A stretch of 64,000 nt of DNA from UBA935 sp031556725 (GCA_031556725.1 JAVBSL010000002.1:1-64000), one strand, 5' to 3'; positions 26,975-38,048 are shown, counted from the first letter of the stretch. Notes: generated from the sequence alone by a model not told the origin. Program-made: numbers and translations.

Positions 26975-28159
26975 ATGCGAATGCCGGGTGAACGGGAAGA
27001 AAAAACAGGCGGAATACCGCTGATCTATAAAGTCGCAGGTATGTCATTATTTATTTTAATTGTTTTAGCCGTGGTAATTACCAATAGTGAAAATTCAGGA
27101 AGCAGGAAAAGTAGTAATGGCAGTAATAACAGCGGGATGAGCTTTGGCAATAATGCGGAAACACCTGAGCCGGTAAGTACACCGGAAGCTGAAGTGAGTG
27201 AAATGAGAGAAGGGTTTACCACTGAAAATGCCTATATTGAAAAATTATATAAAGAACACAAGCTTCGGGTAGATGATCTGGATTTCTGGAATATGTATCC
27301 TCAGGAAGAAGGGAACTTCTCTTCCGGTCAGAATGTGGAACCGGAAAAACCGGTGGAGACACCAACACCTACCCCGAAAGAGGTTGACCCTTCCGAAGAT
27401 GGCAAACATACCCTGGTGACCAGAACGGATGGAACCAGTGACTGGGTTCAGATTAATCCCTACATTACCAAAAATGAGTATGATCCGATGAAATTGATTC
27501 TCAAAAAGGATCGGATGGGATATTATGAAGGCCAAAAGCTGACCTCTTTTTTTGGTATAGACATTTCCAAATATAACGGAAAGGTAGATTTTGCAAAACT
27601 AAAAGAAGACAATGTGGATTTTGTGATGATCCGTCTGGGAGCAAGAGGGTATGGCAGCGGACAGATTCTTTTGGACGAAAATTTTGAGGCTAATATCATG
27701 GGTGCTAATGAAGCAGGAATCGATGTGGGAGTTTACTTTTTTTCACAGGCCATAACAGTGGAGGAAGCCGCCGAGGAGGCCGCCTTTGTGGTACAGAATC
27801 TGGTGAATCGTAAGGTGGCATATCCGATTGTTTTTGATATGGAATACATTAATAATGACACTGCCAGAATAGACAGCCTGAAGAAAGATGCCAAAACAGC
27901 GATTGCCAATACTTTTCTGACAAATATTCAGACGGCCGGGTACACCCCGATGCTGTATGGAACCAAGGAATGGCTGATTGAGCAGATTGATTTGACGCAG
28001 TTAATGGGATATGATATCTGGCTGTCGCAGCAAAGCGATTTACCGGACTACCCCTATAAATATCAAATGTGGCAATACTCCCTGAAAGGAGGGGTTGCCG
28101 GAATTGAGGGTGATGTGGATATGAATATCAGCTTTGTGGATTACGGAGCTAAATATTAA
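26975..28159 (+). CDS. GH25 lysozyme-like glycosidase, membrane-anchored
   Basis: A 394-residue protein. An N-terminal hydrophobic segment (about 18-36) anchors or exports it. A Ser/Asn/Gly-rich linker and a Pro/Thr-rich stretch (PVETPTPTPKE) follow. The C-terminal half is a glycoside hydrolase family 25 domain: FFGIDISKYNG, VDFVMIRLGARGYGSG, IDVGVYFFSQA, YPIVFDMEY (catalytic acid region) and MWQYSLKGGVAGIEGDVDMN. GH25 enzymes cut the N-acetylmuramyl-GlcNAc bond of peptidoglycan. ATG 26975 has GGAG 7 bases upstream. A paralogue is at 36915. Confidence 0.9.
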   Translation: MRMPGEREEKTGGIPLIYKVAGMSLFILIVLAVVITNSENSGSRKSSNGSNNSGMSFGNNAETPEPVSTPEAEVSEMREGFTTENAYIEKLYKEHKLRVDDLDFWNMYPQEEGNFSSGQNVEPEKPVETPTPTPKEVDPSEDGKHTLVTRTDGTSDWVQINPYITKNEYDPMKLILKKDRMGYYEGQKLTSFFGIDISKYNGKVDFAKLKEDNVDFVMIRLGARGYGSGQILLDENFEANIMGANEAGIDVGVYFFSQAITVEEAAEEAAFVVQNLVNRKVAYPIVFDMEYINNDTARIDSLKKDAKTAIANTFLTNIQTAGYTPMLYGTKEWLIEQIDLTQLMGYDIWLSQQSDLPDYPYKYQMWQYSLKGGVAGIEGDVDMNISFVDYGAKY

Positions 28160-28950
28160 GGAACATAGTGCCTGATTTTGGGCGAAATAGTAACGCGTGA
28201 ATAGATGTCGGCGTAAACCAAAGGAGAGAGTCCTTCCAGATAGTTGGGGACGAAATTTTTGGATACGCCGGCTTTTTTCAGGATATCAATAGCCTTATTA
28301 TAGGCGATTGCAGCCTCGGTTTCGGTAGGATAAGTTCCGACGGTATAATTTCCCACAATATGAATTTTGACACGAAAGAGAATTTTCCCATTTTTATTGA
28401 ACTGCTGAACGCCGTTGTAACGATTTAATATTTCAATATTCTCATAGCGATAATCATAAATATCATCATTTACAAATCGGTAATCACGATTGACAACCCC
28501 ATAATTTTTAATTCCGTAGCGGTTTAAGATATTGACCTGCATACCGTAGTCGGCAACAAAAAAATGTCCGCCCCGTTTCATGATGGTACGGGTGGAATAA
28601 TAGAATAAATCATCAATATCAAATTTTAAAATAATGGCAGGAGATAAATAGTATTCAAAGTATTTTTGCCGGATATAAATCGGTGTTGCAAAATATATGT
28701 TATTATCACGAAAATTAACCAAGGTAATCCATTTGTCAAGGGGCAAAATCCGGTGCGGTGAATGATCCTTGATGGTTAACCGGGAGTCCTTGATCAATGC
28801 ACCGGCTTCCAGGTAAGCTGCATGGGCTTTTATCATGGTGTCATAGCTTCCCAGACTGATATGTTTACGTTTGTATGTTAGGGAAGAACGGTAGTAAATG
28901 CTTTTGTCTTTTTTTTGTTGGGGATAAACACCGGGAAGTCTCTTTTCCAT
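28156..28950 (-). CDS. AP2-like DNA-binding domain protein (two copies around a degenerate HNH-like core)
   Basis: A 264-residue protein. Residues about 6-50 resemble a bacterial AP2/ERF fold: GVYPQQ, IYYRSSLTYKRKHISLGSY and AHAAYLEA. A second copy lies at about 187-235: GVQQFNKNGKILFRVKIHI, YTVGTYPTETEAAIAYNKA. Between them, NRDYRFVNDDIYDYRYENIE resembles the end of an HNH homing endonuclease domain, but the expected histidines are missing. No function is assigned; it could be a domesticated DNA-binding protein or an inactive endonuclease. It has its own promoter and overlaps the convergent GH25 gene by 4 nt. Confidence 0.6.
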   Translation of the reverse strand: MEKRLPGVYPQQKKDKSIYYRSSLTYKRKHISLGSYDTMIKAHAAYLEAGALIKDSRLTIKDHSPHRILPLDKWITLVNFRDNNIYFATPIYIRQKYFEYYLSPAIILKFDIDDLFYYSTRTIMKRGGHFFVADYGMQVNILNRYGIKNYGVVNRDYRFVNDDIYDYRYENIEILNRYNGVQQFNKNGKILFRVKIHIVGNYTVGTYPTETEAAIAYNKAIDILKKAGVSKNFVPNYLEGLSPLVYADIYSRVTISPKIRHYVP

Positions 28951-28981
28951 ACATACCTCTGCGTTAATACAAATTAGATAT

Positions 28982-29010
28982 AGTATACCATTTTATAAAA
29001 AAGAATACAA
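28982..29010 (-). promoter_or_regulatory. Sigma-A-type promoter for the AP2-like gene
   Basis: On the minus strand TTGTAT (29010-29005) and TATACT (28987-28982) are 17 bp apart, about 30 bp upstream of ATG 28950, which is preceded by AGAGG. The gap 28951-29147 otherwise contains only the upstream region of the divergent sleB-like gene. Confidence 0.65.
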
Positions 29011-29147
29011 ATATGAGATTATTTTCCGCAAAATGAAAGTTTTAGAAATATTTTTGCCAGTTGCTGTATAAAATATTAAAGAAGTGTTACGCAAATGTGA
29101 CAACTTTAAGTACAAGGCAAAATGACTTGTGGAAAGAAGGAATGGTA

Positions 29148-29780
29148 ATGTATAAACGAATATCAGTACAGATTCTATTATGTAACATGATTATTATGGT
29201 ATGCTGGTTCAGCGTCAAGACCCTGCAGGTTAACAGGGTAGCATCGACACCGGCGTTTCGGCTGCAATTTGTTCAAACACAAGCAGATAATGCGGTAGAT
29301 GCTATCAGCAGGGACAGCTTTTTCGGTATGCTGAAAAGTGCTTCCTCGGGACAACGGGTTGTGGAATATAATGTTCTGGAGCAGACAAGCATGGAATTAC
29401 CCAAAGAGGAGTATGAAGTTCTTGTAAGAATTGTTGAAGCAGAAGCCGGAAACCAGGATGAAAAAGGCCGGATGCTGGTAGCGGGGGTGGTTTTAAATCG
29501 GGTGAAAAGCGACAAGTTTCCCGATACTGTGAAAGCTGTTGTTTTTCAAGCGCAAAATGGGACGTGCCAGTTTTCGCCGGTGGCCAATGGCCGTTATTAT
29601 TCGGTTAAGATCAGTGACGAGACGATTGAAGCAGTGGATAAAGTATTGGCCGGGGAGGACGTTACGGAAGGTGCCCTGTACTTTGCGGCCAGAAAATATG
29701 CCAATCCGGAGAAGATGAAATGGTTCGACAATCATCTTACCAAGCTGTTCTCTTATGGTGGTCATGAATTTTTTTATTAA
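29148..29780 (+). CDS. Cell wall hydrolase, SleB domain
   Basis: A 210-residue exported protein with an N-terminal membrane or signal segment (about 6-24). Its C-terminal Hydrolase_2/SleB domain (about 95-205) contains ILVRIVEAEAGNQ-like EEYEVLVRIVEAEAGNQDEK, including the catalytic glutamate, then VLNRVKSDKFPDTVKAVVF, TCQFSPVANGRYY and GALYFAARKYANP. The family hydrolyses peptidoglycan, often spore cortex during germination. There is no peptidoglycan-binding domain. GAAGG lies 7 bases before ATG 29148. Confidence 0.88.
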   Translation: MYKRISVQILLCNMIIMVCWFSVKTLQVNRVASTPAFRLQFVQTQADNAVDAISRDSFFGMLKSASSGQRVVEYNVLEQTSMELPKEEYEVLVRIVEAEAGNQDEKGRMLVAGVVLNRVKSDKFPDTVKAVVFQAQNGTCQFSPVANGRYYSVKISDETIEAVDKVLAGEDVTEGALYFAARKYANPEKMKWFDNHLTKLFSYGGHEFFY

Positions 29781-29790
29781 TTGATTTTAA

Positions 29791-29819
29791 TTGCGGATAG
29801 GAAAAGGATGTGCTATAAT
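29791..29819 (+). promoter_or_regulatory. Sigma-A promoter for thrC
   Basis: TTGCGG at 29791-29796, 17-bp spacer, TATAAT at 29814-29819, about 40 bp upstream of thrC. Confidence 0.65.
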
Positions 29820-29861
29820 TATCTACTATAATTATACAAAAATGTTTTAGGAGTCAAGAAG

Positions 29862-31352
<1,491 letters not shown>

Positions 31353-31389
31353 AGAGTAACTCAGCCAGCGGGATAAACGGGGGGGACCC

Positions 31390-32727
31390 ATGAAACATAT
31401 TTTAATGATTGACGACGTGACCACCAACTTGAAATGTGCTACGGAGGTTTTGAAAAAGAAGTATAAATTATCCACAGCCAAATCAGGGGTAAAAGCATTG
31501 GAGTTTTTGGAACATACCAAACCGGACATGATTTTACTGGATATCAATATGCCGGACATGGACGGATATGAACTGCTGGAGATAATGAAGAAAGATGATG
31601 AGTATAAAGATATTCCGATTATTTTTCTGACAGCGGAAAGTGACATGGAGAGTGAAGCCAAGGGACTTGAAATGGGTGCAATGGATTATATCCGCAAGCC
31701 TTTTGATCCTGATATCTTACTGAGCAGAATTGCCAAGGCCATGGAAATGGATGAAACCAAGAAAAAGCTGGAGATCATTGCCAATAAAGATAGCCTGACA
31801 ACCTTATGGAACCGCCGCTACATGGAAGAATATGTGGAAAAGAATCATATGGACGGAAGAGGTGTTTTTATGCTTCTGGACATGGATAACTTTAAACTTG
31901 TCAATGATAATTTCGGACATCTAATGGGTGATAATGTTTTAGTAGCATTTGCCAAAACATTGCGGGAATGTGCCGGAACGGACAACAGTGTCTGCCGGAT
32001 CGGCGGAGATGAGTTTGTAGTTTTTTTGAAAAACAATTATACCGAAACAAAGATAAGAGAAATTGCCAGAAACCTAATCGCTACTATTGAATTTGAAATT
32101 AACAGAATATTAGATTTTGATGAAGAATCCAAAATCTCGGTATCCATTGGTATTGCAATGAAACCGGAGGATGGAAAAGATTTCCGGACCCTTTATAATA
32201 ATGCGGATAAAGCCTTGTATTTTGTAAAGCAAAACGGAAAAAGAGGATATCATTTTTTCCATGAATCCACTAACAGCATTCAGGATATTAACAGTGAAAA
32301 TAATTTAATTGATTTGATGCATTTGCAAATGCTGATTCAGGAAAGCGACAGTAGCAATGGAGCTTATCGGGTAGAGTATGGCGGGTTTAAGAGAATATAT
32401 CGTTTTGTGGCCCGGTGTGTGGAACGATCCAAGCAGGACGTACAAATTGTGTTGTTCAGCGTTTCGGACGGTCAAAACGACGAAGAGTCGGAAATGAGAC
32501 TGGAAGAAACCATGCTGGAGTTAGAAGAAGCGATAACGGCTTCGTTAAGGCGTGGGGATGTGGCAACCAAGTTCAGTGCCACTCAGTATGTTGCGATATT
32601 AATGGATGCCAGCCTGGAAAACGGTAAAAGAGTAATCGAGCGTATTTTGAGTAAGTATCAGAAAAAGAAAAGTAATCCGGACTACATAGTTACTTATGAT
32701 ATTCAATCAGTAAATAAGCTCCCCTAA
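31390..32727 (+). CDS. Response regulator with GGDEF diguanylate cyclase and extra C-terminal domain
   Basis: A 445-residue protein. The REC domain (1-122) has phosphoacceptor Asp51 in ILLDINMPDMDG and Lys103 in YIRKPF. The GGDEF domain (about 128-290) has an intact GGDEF at 205-209, so it should make c-di-GMP. The inhibitory RxxD site five residues upstream is absent (GTDN at that place). A third segment (about 318-440) contains SLRRGDVATKFSATQYVAIL, which looks like a second, degenerate GGDEF domain. It is monocistronic, ending in a terminator. The stop codon lies inside that hairpin. Confidence 0.88.
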   Translation: MKHILMIDDVTTNLKCATEVLKKKYKLSTAKSGVKALEFLEHTKPDMILLDINMPDMDGYELLEIMKKDDEYKDIPIIFLTAESDMESEAKGLEMGAMDYIRKPFDPDILLSRIAKAMEMDETKKKLEIIANKDSLTTLWNRRYMEEYVEKNHMDGRGVFMLLDMDNFKLVNDNFGHLMGDNVLVAFAKTLRECAGTDNSVCRIGGDEFVVFLKNNYTETKIREIARNLIATIEFEINRILDFDEESKISVSIGIAMKPEDGKDFRTLYNNADKALYFVKQNGKRGYHFFHESTNSIQDINSENNLIDLMHLQMLIQESDSSNGAYRVEYGGFKRIYRFVARCVERSKQDVQIVLFSVSDGQNDEESEMRLEETMLELEEAITASLRRGDVATKFSATQYVAILMDASLENGKRVIERILSKYQKKKSNPDYIVTYDIQSVNKLP

Positions 32728-32744
32728 ATGGGGAGCTTATGTTT
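32714..32744. terminator. Bidirectional terminator between the GGDEF gene and citrate synthase
   Basis: ATAAGCTCCCC pairs perfectly with GGGGAGCTTAT (11 bp, TAAAT loop), with GTTTT following on the + strand. The stop codon of the GGDEF gene overlaps the stem-loop junction. The convergent citrate synthase gene ends three bases beyond it. Confidence 0.8.
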
Positions 32745-32746
32745 TG

Positions 32747-34114
32747 CTAGGTACGGTCAGTCATATTAATATAAGGCTTTTCGGGACAGATGGGCTTATA
32801 AGCCGGACGGATAATCTTGCCGTTATTAGTAAGTTCTTCCATACGGTGAGCACACCAGCCGCTAATCCGGGCAATCGCAAAAATCGGAGTATAAAGTTCC
32901 ATCGGAAGTCCCAGCATGTGATAAGCAAAACCGGAGTAAAAATCGACATTGGAGCTGACACCTTTGTACATCTGTCGTTCTTCGGCAATCACTTTAGGAC
33001 CTAAACGTTCCACCAGAGAATATAAATCAAATTCGCTTCTCAACCCTTTTTCTTCAGAAAGAGTTCCCACGAAAGAACGGAAAATTTCGGCACGAGGGTC
33101 GGATTTGGAATAAATTGCATGGCCGACACCGTAAATCAAACCGGAATGATCAAAAGCATCTTTATGTAAAAGCCGGCGCAGGTAAGCAGTGATTTCCTCT
33201 TCATCCTTCCAGTCACCAACCTCTTTCTTCAGTTCTTCAAACATCTGAACCACTTTGATGTTAGCGCCGCCGTGTCTGGGACCTTTCAAAGAACCGATTG
33301 CCGCTGCAATAACCGAGTAAGTATCGGTTAAAGAGGAGGTTACCACATGGGTGGTAAAGGAAGAGTTGTTACCGCCGCCGTGTTCCATATGAAGAACCAG
33401 TGCAATATCAAGAAGCTTAGCCTCCAAAGGGGTATAAGAGCTGTCAGGACGCAGGATGTGAAGAATATTCTCAGCGGTGGACAGTTCCGGGCGGGGTTGG
33501 TGAATAAATAAACTTTTACCGTCATGATAATGACAGTAGGCCTGATAACCGTAAATCGAAAGCAGGGGAAATAAACTGATCAATTGCAGGCTTTGACGAA
33601 GAACGTTGGTTAACGAAGTGTCATCAGCCCGGTCATCGTATGAATACAAGGTCAGGACACTGCGGGCCAGGGTATTCATCATATCACTGCTGGGTGCCTT
33701 CATAATGATATCCCGGACGAAGCTGGTGGGCAGACTGCGGTAACCGGCAAGTATCTCACGAAAGTCAGCAAGCTCTTTTGCATCAGGTAATTTATCAAAT
33801 AACAAAAGATAGGTGATTTCTTCAAAGCCGAAGCGGTTCTCTTTGGAAAAACCGTTGACCAGATCCTCCACATCATAGCCACGGTAAAAAAGCTTTCCGT
33901 CAGCAGGTACGGATTCTCCGTTTACAGTAGCGGTAGCACGAACGTCCGAAATGTTAGTAAGACCGGCAAGGACTCCTTTGCCGTTAATATCACGTAATCC
34001 TCTTTTTACATCATATTTGGTAAAAAGATCGGGGTCGATTAAGTTGGCCTGTTCGCTCAACTTGGTAAGACGAACAATTTCGGGGGTAACCCGAGAAAAC
34101 ATATTTTGATCCAT
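32747..34114 (-). CDS. gltA: Citrate synthase
   Basis: A 455-residue citrate synthase-fold enzyme condensing acetyl-CoA and oxaloacetate. Conserved segments are GKLFYRGYDVEDLVNGF, LVLHMEHGGGNNSSFTTHVV with the catalytic His, GSLKGPRHGGANIKVVQMFE and GVGHAIYSKSDPRAEIF. The size and the N-terminal extension match the form common in Clostridia. AAGGGAG lies before ATG 34114. It stands alone without aconitase or isocitrate dehydrogenase, consistent with a partial TCA route for glutamate synthesis. A methylcitrate synthase activity cannot be excluded. Confidence 0.93.
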   Translation of the reverse strand: MDQNMFSRVTPEIVRLTKLSEQANLIDPDLFTKYDVKRGLRDINGKGVLAGLTNISDVRATATVNGESVPADGKLFYRGYDVEDLVNGFSKENRFGFEEITYLLLFDKLPDAKELADFREILAGYRSLPTSFVRDIIMKAPSSDMMNTLARSVLTLYSYDDRADDTSLTNVLRQSLQLISLFPLLSIYGYQAYCHYHDGKSLFIHQPRPELSTAENILHILRPDSSYTPLEAKLLDIALVLHMEHGGGNNSSFTTHVVTSSLTDTYSVIAAAIGSLKGPRHGGANIKVVQMFEELKKEVGDWKDEEEITAYLRRLLHKDAFDHSGLIYGVGHAIYSKSDPRAEIFRSFVGTLSEEKGLRSEFDLYSLVERLGPKVIAEERQMYKGVSSNVDFYSGFAYHMLGLPMELYTPIFAIARISGWCAHRMEELTNNGKIIRPAYKPICPEKPYINMTDRT

Positions 34115-34304
34115 TATTGTACACTCCCTTCTTATAATGTCAAAAAAGTATTATAATAATAACACAATTTTTACTCAACAGACAAGTAGATATAAAAAAA
34201 AATAAATAATTAACAATTTGTTTATATTTTATTCTTATACTGGATTTTTATCAAAAACCATACTAGAATAGAAAATAAAAGCCTGAAAGGGGCATGAAAA
34301 TAAG

Positions 34305-36092
34305 ATGAACACTGAAAAAATAAATCTGCTGCGGCAGGAGATGATAAAAGAAGGAATCCATGCATATTTGGTCCCCACCAATGACTTCCATGGTTCGGAG
34401 TATGTTTGCGAGGCTTTTAAAGCAAGAGAATATTTATCGGGATTTACCGGCTCGGCTGGTACTTTGGTGGTAACAATGGAGGAAGCCGGTCTGTGGACCG
34501 ATGGCCGGTACTTTATCCAGGCAGAGCGGGAGTTAAAGGGGAGCGGTATCCGGCTTTTCCGAATGCAGACGGAAGGGGTTCCCACCATAAAGGAATACTT
34601 GCAGCAGGAAATGAAATCAGGACAGACCCTGGCTTTTGACGGAAGATGTATCAGTGCAAAAATGGGTGAACAGTATGAAAGGGAATTACAAAAGCAAAAT
34701 GTTGCGATTAAGTATGATCAGGATTTGATCGGGAGGATATGGACAAACCGTCCGGACTTACCCTGTCAGTCGATTTGGAGCCTGCCTCTTGAATGGAGCG
34801 GAAAATCCTGTCTTGATAAAGTGGAAGAAGTCCGATCCGTACTTAAGGAAGAAGACGCAGAAGCTTTATTGCTGACCAAGCTGGATGATCTGATGTGGCT
34901 GTTTAATATCAGAGGCGGTGATATTCCCTGTAATCCGGTGGCACTGTCCTATGGATACATTGACCAGGAGCAGGCACTTCTTTTTGTTCAGGAGAAAGCC
35001 CTGACCGAAGCCTGCCGTAATGATTTATTGAAGGAGCAGGTGACTATTTGTGAGTATGAAAAAATTTACCGGTGGCTGCAAAATCTGAAGGATAAAAAAG
35101 TTCTGATAGATAGCGACAAATGTAATTATTCTTTATACAAGTTGATTGAGCGGAAGAATCTGCCGGTTATCAAAGAAAATCCTACGGAATCTTTAAAAGC
35201 AGTTAAAAACCCTGTGGAACTTAAGCAGATAAGGGAATGCTATCGTCAGGACAGCGCAGCGGTAATCCGGTTTATTAAATGGATTAAGGAAAAAACGAAA
35301 GAGAATCCCCTTACTGAAATACAGGCGGCCGCATATCTGGATGGATTAAGAGCAAAAATCCCCGGTTTTCTTGAATTATCTTTTGAAACCATATGTGCTT
35401 ATGGGGAAAATGCCGCCATGATGCACTATGGGGCCAAGGAGGAACAGTGCAGTGCCATTGAGCCGGAAGGACTTTTACTGGTAGACTCCGGCGGACAGTA
35501 CTGGGGCGGTACCACTGATGTAACCAGAACTATTGTATTAGGGGAAATATGTACGGAAATCAAGAAACAATATACAGCAGTGGTAAAAGGTATGCTGAGC
35601 CTTAGTCAGGCGGTGTTCTTACATGGCTGTACCGGCCGAAATCTGGATATTCTGGCCAGGGAGCCGCTGTGGCAGATGAAAATAGATTATAAATGCGGCA
35701 CCGGACATGGAATCGGTTATATGCTGAATGTCCATGAGGGTCCGCAAAACATTCGCTGGAGCTATAATAAAGATATTGCAGAAACAGTTTTGGTTCCCGG
35801 GATGCTTTTGTCAAATGAGCCGGGGGTATATAAAGAGGGCAGCCATGGTATCCGGATAGAAAATATTTTAGCGGTAAAGGATGTAAGCAAGAATGCCGAC
35901 GGTCAGTTTCTGGGCTTTGAAACACTAACCTGGGTGCCCATTGATACAGACGGAATCGAAGTGGCGGAAATGAATGCCGGTGAGCTGGAACAGTTAAACG
36001 AATATCACCGGAAGCTGTATGAAGTAATGAAAGATTATCTTAATGAAGAAGAACAGGAGTGGCTGTCAGATGCAACAAAACCCATCGGTTAA
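34305..36092 (+). CDS. Xaa-Pro aminopeptidase (M24 family)
   Basis: A 595-residue metallopeptidase with two creatinase-like N-terminal domains and the pita-bread catalytic domain. LVPTNDFHGSEYVCEAF and GFTGSAGTLVV begin the N domain. In the catalytic domain LLLVDSGGQYWGGTTDVTRT gives the two Asp ligands, TGHGIGYMLNVHEGP the His and LSNEPGVYKEGSHGIRIEN two Glu-containing loops. It releases N-terminal residues preceding proline. The stop lies inside the start of the next membrane gene (overlap 23 nt). Confidence 0.94.
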   Translation: MNTEKINLLRQEMIKEGIHAYLVPTNDFHGSEYVCEAFKAREYLSGFTGSAGTLVVTMEEAGLWTDGRYFIQAERELKGSGIRLFRMQTEGVPTIKEYLQQEMKSGQTLAFDGRCISAKMGEQYERELQKQNVAIKYDQDLIGRIWTNRPDLPCQSIWSLPLEWSGKSCLDKVEEVRSVLKEEDAEALLLTKLDDLMWLFNIRGGDIPCNPVALSYGYIDQEQALLFVQEKALTEACRNDLLKEQVTICEYEKIYRWLQNLKDKKVLIDSDKCNYSLYKLIERKNLPVIKENPTESLKAVKNPVELKQIRECYRQDSAAVIRFIKWIKEKTKENPLTEIQAAAYLDGLRAKIPGFLELSFETICAYGENAAMMHYGAKEEQCSAIEPEGLLLVDSGGQYWGGTTDVTRTIVLGEICTEIKKQYTAVVKGMLSLSQAVFLHGCTGRNLDILAREPLWQMKIDYKCGTGHGIGYMLNVHEGPQNIRWSYNKDIAETVLVPGMLLSNEPGVYKEGSHGIRIENILAVKDVSKNADGQFLGFETLTWVPIDTDGIEVAEMNAGELEQLNEYHRKLYEVMKDYLNEEEQEWLSDATKPIG

Positions 36093-36858
36093 TAAGAGAG
36101 TCCTTTTTCTGGATATGTTAAGAGGACTTGCCGTGCTGAATATGGTGCTATATCACCTGCTATATGACATGGTGTATATATTTGGGGTTTCTGTCAGCTG
36201 GTTCAGTATCAGTAAATGCTTTGTATGGGAACAATGGATATGCTTTACCTTTATCCTGATTGCCGGGGTGTCCTTTCGCTTAAGCCGGAAACCATGGAAA
36301 AATGGGTTGAAATTGTTTGGCTGCGGAATGATCTTAACAATTGTGACGGTACTGGTGATACCGGAAGAACTCATTTTATTTGGAATTCTTCATTTCCTGG
36401 GGTGCGCGATTTTGATTACGTGGGTATTGTGGCCATTGTTAAAAAAAATCCCGGTGGTGCTTGGGTTTATCGGATCTTTGCTACTATTTATCTTTATCAG
36501 ACATATAACAGCCGGCTGGATCGGAATTCACGGTTTGTGGGTGTATGGGATGCCGGCCTGGCCATATGAACGGGATTATCTGTTCTGGGCGGGTTTTCCC
36601 TCGCCGGCCTTTATGTCATCGGATTATTTTCCCGTGCTGCCCTGGATTTTTCTCTTTCTGACAGGATGTTTTGGCGGTGTTTTGTGGTTCAGACAGAGTG
36701 AAAAGGTTAACGCAGTTGGAGAAAACCGGATTTATAAAGCATTGGACCGAAGTTTAGGTACTGTCGGACGGAAAAGTTTATGGATTTACATGCTCCATCA
36801 GCCGGTTTTGTATGGTACATTACTGATTTTACAAAAAATGGGTTTGATAAATGGTTGA
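36070..36858 (+). CDS. DUF1624 / heparan-alpha-glucosaminide N-acetyltransferase-like membrane protein
   Basis: A 262-residue polytopic protein with seven or so membrane helices. The N terminus RVLFLDMLRGLAVLNMVLYH and LLYDMVYIFG is typical of the DUF1624 acyltransferase-like family, in which the early histidine is thought to be important. ILHFLGCAILI, and a C-terminal GRKSLWIYMLHQPVLYG complete the pattern. The acyl acceptor is unknown. ATG 36070 is preferred because AGGAG lies 10 bases upstream; this start overlaps the aminopeptidase gene. Confidence 0.8.
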   Translation: MQQNPSVNKRVLFLDMLRGLAVLNMVLYHLLYDMVYIFGVSVSWFSISKCFVWEQWICFTFILIAGVSFRLSRKPWKNGLKLFGCGMILTIVTVLVIPEELILFGILHFLGCAILITWVLWPLLKKIPVVLGFIGSLLLFIFIRHITAGWIGIHGLWVYGMPAWPYERDYLFWAGFPSPAFMSSDYFPVLPWIFLFLTGCFGGVLWFRQSEKVNAVGENRIYKALDRSLGTVGRKSLWIYMLHQPVLYGTLLILQKMGLING

Positions 36859-36914
36859 ATAGAAGCCAAAACCATAATATACTGATAACAGATTAAAAAA
36901 CATAAGGAAAATTC

Positions 36915-38048
36915 ATGGAACAAACAGAATTCAACAGACCAAAAAGAAAAAAGAAAAGAAGAAACGGTACGCTGGTATTAAATATAATCTTGTGTGTAAT
37001 TGCTTTAGGCGCACTCACCGGATGCTTGCTCTTACTGCTAGATAATCACCGGCTGAAGCAGCAGGATCAGGAGGTGATGGCCCAAGTGGAAGAGCCGGAA
37101 CCCCTTGTTTTGGAACCGGAGTTAATGGAAAAAACCTACACAGAAGAGGAAGTGCAGGAAATGGTGGTGGCTTTAGCCGAAGAAGCCGCAGGAGAAGCTT
37201 CGGAAGAGCTGCTTACACTGATTAAACAGCAGTTGGTTGAAGGGGAGGACTTTTCGGCGATTTTGCGGGCCCTTTATACAAAGGAACTGCTGGTTATTGC
37301 CGAAGGGAATTATTATTTCCTGCCGATTTCGGATACTTTGAAAAAGCACAGTTATGAAAAAGATTTATTTATTCTGGATGATAAAGAGATTCTAACTTAT
37401 CAGGACGAGAGCGGAAATGTACTGTCACGGAAGGGAATTGATGTTTCCCGGTATCAGGACAATATTGACTGGGAAAAAGTAGCCGGAGATGATGTGGAGT
37501 TTGCTTTTATCCGGTTGGGAATCAGAGGCTCGTCAGAAGGAACTTTAGTTTTAGATACTACATATGAACAGAATATGGAGGAGGCTGCAGCCAATGGGAT
37601 TGATATCGGTGTATATTTCTTTACCCAGGCGCTGAATGAAACAGAAGCGGAAGAAGAAGCGGATTTCGTTTTAGAAAACCTTGAGGGTTATGACATTACC
37701 TATCCGGTGGTATTGGATGTGGAAGCCATTGAAACCAAAAATCCCCGGACTAAGGATATGACCAAAGAAGAATGGACAAAAGTGACCATTGCTTTTTGCG
37801 AACGTATTAAAGCGGCGGGATATACACCGATGATATACGGTAATTTGCGGACTTTTCTATTGATGTTAGATATGGAACAGCTTGAGCAATATGAAAAATG
37901 GTTTGCTTTTTTCAGAACGCCGATTTACTTTCCCTATGAGCACAGTGTCTGGCAATATACCAGCAAAGGAAAAGTGGATGGAATCAAAGGGGATGTTGAT
38001 TTGAATGTCTGCATGAAGGACTTAAAACGAGTGGATCAGAATGAATAA
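36915..38048 (+). CDS. GH25 lysozyme-like glycosidase, second copy
   Basis: A 377-residue protein with a Lys/Arg-rich start, one membrane helix (about 20-42), an acidic Glu-rich segment (about 55-105) that is probably helical, and a GH25 domain (about 175-370): GIDVSRYQDNIDWEKV, VEFAFIRLGIRGSSEG, IDIGVYFFTQA, YPVVLDVEAIE and VWQYTSKGKVDGIKGDVDLN. It shares its module plan with the gene at 26975, so the two look like paralogues. It overlaps the AraC gene by 8 nt. Confidence 0.9.
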   Translation: MEQTEFNRPKRKKKRRNGTLVLNIILCVIALGALTGCLLLLLDNHRLKQQDQEVMAQVEEPEPLVLEPELMEKTYTEEEVQEMVVALAEEAAGEASEELLTLIKQQLVEGEDFSAILRALYTKELLVIAEGNYYFLPISDTLKKHSYEKDLFILDDKEILTYQDESGNVLSRKGIDVSRYQDNIDWEKVAGDDVEFAFIRLGIRGSSEGTLVLDTTYEQNMEEAAANGIDIGVYFFTQALNETEAEEEADFVLENLEGYDITYPVVLDVEAIETKNPRTKDMTKEEWTKVTIAFCERIKAAGYTPMIYGNLRTFLLMLDMEQLEQYEKWFAFFRTPIYFPYEHSVWQYTSKGKVDGIKGDVDLNVCMKDLKRVDQNE

